Source of the DNA: Haemaphysalis longicornis
Lineage: Eukaryota; Arthropoda; Arachnida; Ixodida; Ixodidae
Assembly (NCBI GenBank): GCA_013339765.2
Contig: CM023448.1
Location: 107,206,172-107,270,171 of the forward strand
Direction: 5' to 3'
Length of the DNA stretch: 64,000 nt
Positions 55,795 through 64,000 of this stretch are shown in pieces (within the stretch, counting starts at the first letter, position 1; each line of letters begins with the position of its first letter). The notes under the pieces were generated by a model that was not told the origin of the DNA, searched no databases, and worked only from the letters and a program-made list of their open reading frames with translations. The position numbers and the translations under genes are program-made.

Positions 55795-57462
55795 CTTAGG
55801 CGGGTGGGTGGCGGCGAGGTAAGGATGGCCTCCTCTAGTTTGTTTTGTCGATCTGTGAGCGCCTGTAGGCCTGTGCAGAGAGGCGCAAGAGTTTCCTCTT
55901 GGGTGTCAATCAGTTCTTTGATGAGCGTCGTAATTCTGGCGTCAATCACAGTGTGTAATTGTTCTACGGGTGGGGGTGGTGGTGGGGAGGGTGTGAGGAG
56001 GAGTGGCCACCAGGGCCTCTAACTTTTTAGTTGGAGCGTCCACTTGTGACTGGAAACGCTGCTGTTGCTGTTTGAGTTGAGCGATCGCCGAGGCGAGGGC
56101 AGGGAAGACGGGAGGAATGGATTGGGTGTTAGCTGTAGGTAGGGAGGGACAAGCAGTGGGAGGGGCCCGAGTGACGTCTGACCAGCTCACCTGAGAATGG
56201 GCAGTTGGTGGCTTCCCGGTGACTGTCGCGGCTGATTGAAGGGGCAGCGGCGGGTATTCCTGGCTGGGAGAGGTCGGCAGGTTGGATGTCCTGGGAAAAT
56301 TGGACAGTCCTTATGAGCAGTTGGGTGGGGTCCTTCGCGGAGTTTACAGTGGGGGGGTGCACAGGTGGTCAGGAGGAGGAGTTGGGGTGCCACAGACACA
56401 CATCCTGACGGTGTCCTACTTCACCGCAGCACTTGCACGTTTGGATGGCACGGCGGTAGGGTCTACGGCGTACCATTTCGCAGTAGAATTTTACATAGTA
56501 CGGTACCCGTGTGCCATTGAATGCCAGCAGGACGGAGCGGGTCCCTCCCATGAGCCTCGCGTGAATCAGGTAGGGTCTGTTGGTGGCAGTGTATTCTACA
56601 AGCTGGTCTTGCGTAATATCTTCCGGTAGGCCGTGAATGACGCCCCGGGAAGTTCCAGGAGGGGTTTCATATACGCCGTGACTTGATACTGGGCGTTGCG
56701 GAGGGTTATAGTCGTTATGTGGGTGAGCCGGTCGGCAATGGCAGGGTCAGGGGTGCCGGCCACGATGAGATTAGTTTTAGACTGTGCCTGGAGGGTGATG
56801 AGGCACCGGAATTGGCAGTCGATGATGTGGCTCGCAGCCGAGATGCTTAGCGCCAGTTCTTGGATGGACCCGCCGCGGTGGCTCAGTGGCTAAGGCGTTG
56901 CGCTCCTGAGCACGAGGTCGCGGGTTCGATTCCCGGCCAGGGTGGCCGCTTTACTGATGGAGGCGAAAAGGCAAAAAACGCCCGTGTGTACGAGATTTCG
57001 GCGTACGTTAAAGATCCCCAGGTGATCAAAATTAATCCGGAGCCCTCCACTGCGGCGCGCCTCATCGCCTGTGTTGCGTCGGCGCGTTAAACCCTACAAT
57101 CAACATCAACATCAACCGTTCTTGGATGGGCCACGCGTCGACACGTAGACCGTCGTGTGGTCGCAGAACAGTGATGTAGTGGGTAGGTGGGAACCGGGGC
57201 GGCGGGATAATGCGCTTGGGAGCCTGGGGCTTGCTGGATAGCATGGTAGAGCTTGGTTAGAAGGTACGTACTGTTGCTTCCGGGAGTTTATGACAGTGAG
57301 CCGGGGATCGGGGGCTGGAAGGGCACGGCCACTTTGAGGGTGGAAATCCATGCCTGAGGTGACAGCTTCGTTGTTATCGCCAGCATCATGTTGCAGGGAA
57401 GGCTCTGGCGCTGATCCGGGGTTGTTGGTCGCATTGCAGCTCTCGTCGGTAGATGTGGACAT
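55795..57462 (-). pseudogene. I-group LINE ORF1 (nucleic-acid-binding, zinc knuckle)
   Basis: The start ATG at 57462 gives MSTSTDESCNATNN. Downstream, after the nested Ruka, the frame carries a region ending in a CCHC knuckle (CKCCGEVGHRQDVC, near 56400-56440) and further Cys/His pairs (PHCKLREGPHPTAHKDCP) in another frame. A Gln-rich coiled coil (AIAQLKQQQQRFQSQV, near 56070) and Pro/Thr-rich sequence then lead to a stop near 55795, about 25 bases before ORF2. ORF1 proteins of this type coat the LINE RNA. Frameshifts and the SINE disable it. Confidence 0.75.
56868..57117 (+). mobile_element. Ruka SINE, full length, nested in LINE ORF1
   Basis: A complete tRNA-like head (GGTGGCTCAGTGG, GGTTCGATTCCCGG) and body end in CAACATCAACATCAAC, a small expansion of the usual tail. 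GTTCTTGGATGG (56856-56867 and 57118-57129) is an exact 12-base target duplication, so it inserted after the LINE. Confidence 0.95.
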
Positions 57463-57769
57463 GGTTGGCGTGGCACAGAGACACGCGCTCAGCGGCGGCG
57501 AGATGGGGAGGCCGCCGTGCACGCTAGGGCTGAACTGTAGGCCTAGCGGGGCGTCGGCGTGGTCGCAGAGTCTGGATGGCTTGTTGTGGCAGCCGCTGGT
57601 CCGATCACGTCGATTGAGGGGTCAAAATGTTCCTCCGGCGTTCAGGAAGTCGTTGGAAGAATCCAGCTGGTCGTGCACATCGAGCGATCGCAGATACAAA
57701 GGCAGAAAGCGGGAGTCAAAACGAGCCGCAAGCGCCTGCGTTGGCCCCCTAGCAGCGATGTACATTTGA

Positions 57770-58130
57770 GCTTTCGGAAGTGGGAGTGGTTCCCTAGTCC
57801 AGGAATCTATGAGGTGAGCAGAAAGCCTTTGCTCTTGATGCCAGGAGTTGCTGTACGTCCAGATGGCCGCTGGTCACCAGGTTCTCCCACAGCTCAGGGT
57901 TGGGAAGAGGGGATCGGAGAGGTGGAAGTTTGGGATTGCGCTTGACTTGGAAACATGCGATGCAGGCGAACTGGCGGAGTAGCGATTCTTCTTCCTTGGA
58001 AAGTGCAAGGTGAGGAGCAGAAAAGCGTATGCTGTCAGACCGGTAATATTGGGTTATGTCTTGATAGGTGATGAGAGGGGTGGACGAGGATGTCTCCTCG
58101 GAAGCCTGGAGAGAGAGGGAGCAGGCTTAA
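57770..58130 (-). mobile_element. LINE 3' fragment (C-terminal region)
   Basis: The minus strand gives HLALSKEEESLLRQFACIA and later LPNPELWENLVTSGHLDVQQLLASRA, the same layout as the C-termini of the other I-group LINEs (SKR..VWRLLQT and EQWE..LLSS). It is highly diverged and 5'-truncated. It lies directly beyond the 5' end of the neighbouring LINE. Confidence 0.5.
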
Positions 58131-58168
58131 GGACAATGTTGCATGTAACACTGGTTAAATTGCCCCTG

Positions 58169-58362
58169 CACGAGGTCGCGGGTTTGATTCCTGGCCATGG
58201 CGGCCGCTTTTCTGATGGAGGCGAAAAGCAAAACGCCCGTGTGTACGAAATTTCGGCGCACGTTAAAGATCCCCAGGTGGTCAAAAGTAATCCGGAGCCC
58301 TCCACTACAGCGCGCCCCATCGCCTGCGTTGCGTCGGCGCGTTAAACCCTACAATCAATCAA
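58169..58362 (+). mobile_element. Ruka SINE, 5'-truncated
   Basis: It begins CACGAGGTCGCGGGTTTGATTCC, so the A-box half is gone and the B box has one change. The body and ACAATCAATC end are complete. TTAAATTGCCCCTG (58155-58168) and TTAAATTTCCCCTG (58363-58376) form the target duplication, showing that the copy was truncated on insertion. Confidence 0.92.
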
Positions 58363-58376
58363 TTAAATTTCCCCTG

Positions 58377-59429
58377 AAGGGATGTCTTCTCTGCAATAAA
58401 TGTGTGCTTAGAGGTGAAGCCGACCTACTTTGGCCTTTAATTGTAACGTGGCTTTTGCACATTGGGTGTTGTACAGTGAAGCACGCCCGTCTACGGACGC
58501 AGTATGATTACAGAAAACGGCTATAACTCCTGTTTTATTGAACTGCCCCAAAATCTATTACCTTACAACTAGCCGCTAAGACTGCTCTACCATTACGCGA
58601 AATTTAATAGTATGCGTTTCAAAATTACATACTTCACAGTGAAGTTGTGAATATTGGGGAATTAGGCCCGTCTGCTGTCAATACGAGGGCTTCTACGCGT
58701 GAAAAACGGACAGTCCATGTTTTTTCGGTGGAATCAAACTCTGTTGCCGTCCAAGTTTCATCCAGGTAATTAACTAAGGAGTATGCTCAATCGCGAATTT
58801 CAAACAAATGTGTATTGTTTTGTGCCCGTCTTGGATTCCCCCCCCCCTGAGAAAAAGGAAGGACACTATTTTTTTTAAAGCGAAAGCTTTGTTATATTGT
58901 GGGACCGATGTCGTTTCAAGTATAATGCATTTACCCATAGACTGGTCGGCTGACCGTAAAGCTCGCATACAAAATGAAAGAAGTCTTAGGTTCTTTATAT
59001 TTTTACATGACGGCTTAAACTGCTCCTGTAAAAATGTCTTCCCAGCAATTCATTCGCGTTTATATGTGAAGCCGACTTCCGAGTATCGGCGCAAGTTTGA
59101 TCTTCGTAAGCTGGCTTCCCCACATTGCCTGTTCTGCAGTGAAGCATGGCCATCTACTCATTGATGACCTCATGTGCAGCCTCCCCAAAGAGTGTAACTG
59201 AATTCGATAGCCTGCCAAGGGTGAAAGCAGTTTTCATCGCTTTCTTTGTTCACATGACGCATAATTGCATTCGTGGAATGCCCTAAAAAGGTAACAGCAC
59301 TTAACTGCTCCCACCGCTCCCACATCATTACAGTAGATTGTGTTTTTTGATTGGGAACACAATTTAAACTTTATGCATTTTAATGAGTGCGCAGACGCCT
59401 TCCCACTCAACGTTCGAAGTTAACATTTT
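58377..59429 (+). repeat. Two diverged copies of a ~120-bp segment in unassigned DNA
   Basis: GTGAAGCCGAC..GGCTT-CACATTG..TGT-CAGTGAAGCA-G-CC-TCTAC occurs at about 58412-58495 and again at about 59068-59155. The rest of the kilobase shows nothing else that I recognise. The second copy lies in an open frame (58808-59164) without a known domain. Confidence 0.45.
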
Positions 59430-60146
59430 CACACTTTCGTACAGCCGTCATCTGTTGACTGTTGAATACCACGAAGCTCAATGCTCAGCTTGTCAAACAA
59501 ATTGCGTCCCAACAAGCTGCATTCGATGCCTTGGACGAGTGTTTTTGCGACGAGCCTTTACTGTCGCTGTTCCAATGACTTGTAGTTGATGACCCGACTA
59601 GGTGCGTAGATGGATGTCGTCCTGCCGCAAAAAAGGTGGGTGTGTTGGCCACACAGTTTTAAATGTGTCTCTGCTAACCATGGTGCACGCTACACAGGAG
59701 TCGACCTCAAAGGTCACGGGTTTTCTGTGCACTGTTAGTTTTAGAGTACACTTCGGGACGTTGAACCCTTCTGCCACTATATAGAGGTCATGGAGTGTTG
59801 AAAACCCGTGTTTGGTTTCGTCAGTCACTTCAGCAGTCCGTGAAGTTTCTAAGGAAATCCTGCGCGGGTACGTCTTTTTGTCAGCTTTCTTCCTTATTGA
59901 GATACAAGCCTCAGCAATATGACCCTGTTTGCAGCAGTAATTGCCCGTTGTTGTGACGAAATTACGTCTTTGGACTGTGTGACCCGCTGCAGCACCAACA
60001 GCATTGCCCTTGGAAATGCACTTTGGAGTTCTAAACACTGTCGCTGCCTCGCGCTGGTGCTTTGTTGACTTCCGCTTGATCAACTTTTTTCTTTTCTTGT
60101 GGCTGGACGGCGCTTTTCGCTTGAATGACGAAATTGTAGGCCTTGC
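59430..60146 (-). pseudogene. Ty3-type retroelement gag/protease relic
   Basis: On the minus strand the frame 60083-59598 has a degraded CCHC knuckle (CCKQGHIAEAC) and then an aspartic-protease core (VTFEVDSCVACTMVSRDTF), where the catalytic D-S-G/T-G is D-S-C. Basic residues precede the knuckle, as in Ty3 nucleocapsids. Related but frame-broken sequence continues to about 59430. RT, integrase and LTRs are absent. It ends abruptly at 60146 where the next LINE's tail begins, so it was probably already there when the LINE inserted. Confidence 0.7.
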
Positions 60147-63100
60147 TAAAGGTGAGAGAGAGAGAGAAATAACTTTTATTTGACCAGTTTGTGGAGGAGA
60201 GCTAGACCTCCACCCTAGGCGTCGGCCAGGAGCCCTTGGGTCCTAGCAGCGTCTTCGGCTAACTGGACGGCCCAGACTTGATTCGCCGGGTCTGAGCTTA
60301 GCAGTACGGTCTCCCACTGCTCATTAATGCTAATTTTGCGGCTCTGAGGAGTCGCCTGAGGACATGCCCATAATATATGTGCAAGATTGGCCCGTTCCTT
60401 GCATCTCCGACATTTATGTGAAAACTGTCCAGGATAACAATGACTATACGCGACGGGGTTCGGGTACGAGTTTGTCTGAAGAAGCCGCCAAACCACAGAT
60501 TTCCTTTTACTGAGGGATGGATGAGCGGGGGGGTAGCGGGCTCGTTCAAGCCGGTAATGAGTAGTCAGCTCCCTGTAAGACACAAGCCTGTCTCTGCCCG
60601 TCCAGCGGAGCGAGTGACCGTCTGGGTCAGAAGTGTCGACGCCAGCTCGGTCGGTAAAGCCTCGAGCCGCATCGTGCGCACACTCGTTTCCAGCCAGGCC
60701 CGAGTGGGCCGGTGCCCATATCAAGTATATCTTCCCGTTCCGCTCGTCATGGGATCGAGATTTTAGGATTTGGGACGCCTCGGGTGAAATTCGCCCTCTA
60801 GAATAATTTAAAATAGCCGACTCAGAGTCGCTAAAAATTAATTTAATTTTTGGAGAAGCTGTCATCGCCAGGGCGATGGCCGCCTCTTCACCCACCTCTG
60901 TGTCCGTCGTGCGGACCCAGCATGAGGCAATTGAATCCCCACGGAAATTGACCACTGCGAGGGCCATGGCGTCGCGAGCAATGTAATCAGCGGCGTCTAC
61001 GTATACCACGTCCTCTGATTTTTCATATCTTTTGTGTAGGGCTTTGGCCCTGGCTTGTCGCCGCTCGTGGTTATGTACGGGATGCATGTTTTTCGGTAGC
61101 GGTGGTATGTGCATGCGATCCGCTATTTCCGCTGGTAGGTCTATTTTGGTTCGGGGTATCCCTGCGGGAAAAATGCCAAGTGGTTTGGGGATATGTCTGC
61201 CGGTTAGACTCTGGATAAGTCGCTCCCGCTGTGACAGCCTTTGAGCTTCGATAATCTCGCTGAGGGTATTGTGAAGCCCGAGTGCCTCGAACCGTGCGGT
61301 TGGGGCTGTTAACGGGATCCCTACGGCCTGTTTATAAGCCCGCCTTATCATGGCATTTAGCTTGGCTTCTTCATCGCGTTTCAGGTGCAGGAATGGGGCG
61401 ACATATGTTACTCTACTAATGACGAAGGCTTGTACCAATCTCACGAGGTTGTGTTCATTCATCCCGTGGTGTCGATTGGTTATTCGTGAGATCAGGCGAG
61501 TTGTTTGGTGTACACTCTTTTCGAGAGCGAGTATGGTCTCTGAATTGTGTCCGTTGGCCTGGATGCGGAGGCCCAGGACTCGGATACTTGAAACTGTCGG
61601 GATGCGCTGGCCTCCGCATGTAAACAGCTGAATGTCCGGAGGTACTGAGTCTGTCCGGCGTCCCGTGCTAGTCGGGCGATAGAGTAGAAGCGCTGATTTC
61701 GCTGGAGAGCAGTTCAGGCCACGAGGGATCACGTAAGTTTCTATTACCTCTATTGCCCTTTGTAGTGTGTCTTGTATCTGTCCGTCACTGCCACCCGGAA
61801 CCCACAGCGTGACGTCATCTGCATACAGGCTGTATTGCAAGCCGCGAATGTTATCCAGGAGTTCGGGGAGGCCAATCATGGCTACGTTGAACAGGAACGG
61901 AGAGAGGACAGAGCCTTGCGGCGTCCCCCTGCTCCCCAGTTCCAGCGTATCCGATTGAATACCCCCTACGCCGAGCGTAGCCGTGCGGTCCGAAAGAAAG
62001 TTGCTAACGTAATCGTAGGTCCTGCGGCCTAGACCCAGTTTGGTTAGGTTTTCGAGGATGGCCGTGTGTCTTACGCAGTCAAATGCTTTTGTGAGATCAA
62101 TTCCCAGTATAGCCCTGGTGTCTAGTGGTGAGCAATGCGCTCCGTCTATGATGTCATGTTTAAGTGGAATCATCACGTCTTGTGTGGAGAGTTTAGGCCG
62201 AAAAACGATCATTGTGTGTGGAAATAGGCCGTTTTCCTCCATGTATTTGTTAATTCTGTTGAGGATCACGTGCTCCACAAGTTTCCCGGCACATGAAGTA
62301 AGAGATATAGGTCTTAAGTTTTCTATCTGGAGCTTTTTGCCTCATTTGGGAATCATGACTACCTTCGCAGTTTTCCACTGGCCCGGGATTTGACCCCGTT
62401 CCCAGCACACGTTCATGTATCGGGTTAAGGCCTCGACAGAATTGTTGTCCAGATTCCGTAGCATTTTATTTGTAATGCCGTCTGGACCCGGGGCGGAGCG
62501 GGTTCGCAGGTTGTGAATGGCACCTCGTACTTCGTGCACCGTGAGGGGGCTGTCCATGGTTTCGTTCCCGGTCCCTGAATATGGCGGGAGCACTTCTGCG
62601 GAGCAGTCCCCTATGTACTTCTGTCGAATTGTTTCAATTAGTTCTTTGTCGGAACCTTCAAATCTGTGAAGCAGAATACTCAAGTTGTGCCTTTGCGTGG
62701 TCTTGCTACTTTCCGGGTCAATGAGGCAGCGGAGAAGATTCCAAGTTTTCGCAAGACCAATCTGGGATTCCATGCCGTCGCGTGTACTGTACCAGTTTTG
62801 CCGCATCAGTTGATTGGCGTAGTTTTCAATGTCTCTATTGAGGGCGGCAAGACGGTGTCGTAAGTTACGATTTAATTTTTGTTTTCGGAGTCTCTTTTGT
62901 AAGCCTTGTTTGGCCTCCCACATTGTAGGAGTTTAGCATCAGCCTGGTAAAGATCCGCCTCTACCGGGATATCCTTGGTGGCTTGCTTAGTATCTCTAAG
63001 CAGTTGTTCTGCCCATTCTTGAATATCGTCTATGTCGCTTGTAAGAGGGACATCGTTTATATCATAGACACGCTCGGCGTCCCTGATCTTCCGAAAGGTA

Positions 63101-64000
63101 TCCCAGTCAACAATCCTAAGTTGTTTCCCATTGTGCTTGGCGATCCTAGTCTCCACTGTGATAGTGATGTTATAATGGTCACTACCTAAATTTTCGTGTA
63201 TGTTTAGCCACGTGGCGTCTTTGCGTGTGTTTTTGGTGAACGTAAGGTCCGGAGTCGTATCATCGCTAACACTATTTCCCATTCGTGTGGGGTGCGCCGA
63301 GTCTGTCACCAGGGAAAAACCCTCCTTGTGCGCGTCGAGCCACAGGTTCCTACCCTTAGTCGTGGCCCGCTTGTATCCCCACTCCGTGTGGTGGGCGTTA
63401 AAATCTCCTACTATAATTATCGTGCTCCCTCGAGCTAAGTCTAACACTTTACGAAAAAGCTTAGCGAATCTGTGGTTGCTTCGGGGGGAGCTGTAAATGT
63501 TTAGTACAAAAATGCTGCTTCCCCTGCGTTTTCTATCTGGGATTAATTCTACAAGGGACGTGGTTCGCAGACGTCGTGTCCTCTCCGATGTCGCGACGCA
63601 CGGCCGGAAGGTTCCGCCTCACAAGAGTGGCTACTATTAGTTTCTTTTTTGGACATTCACCCGACGCGCCCTCTTCCAAATCGCAAAATGATTTATAGTT
63701 TGAGAGTTTTGTTTGGACGCCAGTTTCCTGGAGACAGATGACGTCCGGCGCTTCATCCGAACCTGTAGTTTTAATAAATTGTTCTAAGTACCTCGTTTTT
63801 TTTTGGAACCCCCGACAGTTCCACTGCCACAAGACCAGCGCGTTACTCTTTCCTGCTGCCATATCTATGGGCGATGCATACTCAAGAGAAGTGCTTGTGC
63901 CTTCCACCAATGTGGGTCGGGAATATGGTTTGGTGGCTTTAATTTGAGTTCCAATACTCGCGGCAAGGGCGTCGAACTTGGCGCCAAGCGTGGCGCTAAT
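60147..64000 (-). mobile_element. I-group LINE, least damaged, runs off the window
   Basis: The 3' end is at about 60147-60180 (AAATAAAAGTTATTTC then (CT)n on the minus strand). The 3' UTR is short, and ORF2 spans 60215-63910. The continuous frame above 63910 (LGAKFDALAASIGTQIK) is probably the end of ORF1 or an ORF2 extension, and the remainder lies outside. Only one stop and two frameshifts are visible over 3.7 kb of coding DNA, so this is the youngest LINE here. Confidence 0.92.
60215..63910 (-). pseudogene. I-group LINE ORF2 (EN-RT-RNase H), one stop and two frameshifts
   Basis: The endonuclease shows LWQWNCRGFQKK, CLQETGV, VGDFNAHHTEWGY and NLGSDHYNITI. The RT shows RSAPGPDGITNKML, WKTAKVVMIPK, GIDLTKAFDCVRH, GTPQGSVLSPFLF and YSLYADDVTLW. 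RNase H shows VYVDAADYIA, GEEAAIALAM, IFSDSESAIL and WAPAHSGLAGNECAHDAARG. The C-terminus has CRRCKERANLAHILWACPQ. A frameshift lies near 63560-63600, a second near 62900, and a single TGA at 62342-62344 interrupts the RT just after MIPK. The frame is otherwise open for 687 codons (60215-62278). RNase H removes template RNA after target-primed reverse transcription. Confidence 0.92.

Larger units (their letters stand above)
50580..57765 (-). mobile_element. I-group LINE, full set of parts, with two nested insertions
   Basis: On the minus strand, from about 57765 downward: a GC-rich 5' UTR, ORF1 (start 57462), ORF2 with endonuclease, RT, RNase H and a C-terminal Cys/His region, then a 3' end with AATAAAAGTTTATT and (CCT)n/(CT)n simple sequence at 50580-50640. 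Removing the DNA transposon at 52314-54046 and the Ruka at 56868-57117 leaves about 5.2 kb, a usual length for this group. Stops and frameshifts are spread throughout, so it is older than its two guests. Confidence 0.88.

Noticed and set aside
1..64000. CRISPR arrays, bacterial operons, integrons or phage
   Set aside because: No short regular direct repeats with unique spacers, no ribosome-binding-site-led gene strings and no prophage genes were seen. All recognised genes are animal transposable elements.

Overview
The window looks like repeat-dense, non-bacterial genomic DNA from a hard tick (Ixodidae). The main evidence is at least eight copies of one tRNA-headed SINE that matches the family known as Ruka from ixodid ticks. 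It has a tRNA-like A box and B box, a conserved body, and an ACAATCAATCA-type 3' end with long target-site duplications. Intron-like gaps, AATAAA signals, several animal-type LINE clades, BEL/Pao and Ty3 elements, Tc1, Tigger and Harbinger transposons, and (CT)n microsatellites fit the same picture. No bacterial operon, rRNA, CRISPR array or intact host gene is visible.

Layout. 0-5 kb: small DNA transposons with inverted repeats, including a 0.83-kb foldback and a 2.4-kb inverted-repeat element carrying about four diverged ~250-bp tandem units. 5.1-5.9 kb: a deleted Tigger/pogo element. 8.4-13.0 kb: two inverted copies of one repeat flank a palindromic element and a decayed Tc1 transposase gene that carries a spliceable-looking intron. 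13.15-19.18 kb: a complete-ended BEL/Pao retrotransposon with near-identical LTRs and a 5-bp target duplication, broken inside. 19.46-22.89 kb: a PIF/Harbinger transposon with both of its genes, both broken. 24-26.4 kb: RNase H-bearing LINE fragments, followed by a possible LTR with primer-binding site.

27-31 kb is mostly unassigned DNA with short motif clusters. 31.0-35.6 kb is a near full-length CR1/L2-group LINE with tandem 5' promoter-like units and a 2A-like motif before ORF1. Next come a decayed minus-strand RT fragment and another I-group LINE fragment ending in a long (CT)n tract. 40 kb holds an orphan endonuclease-domain reading frame. 41-50 kb is the only stretch that may hold host-gene exons: three GC-rich open segments bounded by AG and GT signals, the last with a poly(A) signal, set among MITE-like repeats. 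50.6-57.8 kb is a minus-strand I-group LINE with all its parts, interrupted by a 1.7-kb DNA transposon and by a Ruka SINE. 59.4-60.1 kb is a Ty3-type gag-protease relic. 60.15 kb to the window end is a second minus-strand I-group LINE, the least damaged coding element here.

The genes do not form a pathway. They are a layered record of insertions, and the nesting gives relative ages: LINE before DNA transposon and SINE at 50-58 kb, palindrome before hairpin at 10.4 kb. The SINEs presumably depend on LINE machinery, since 5'-truncated copies with long target duplications are seen, but which LINE serves them cannot be decided from this window.
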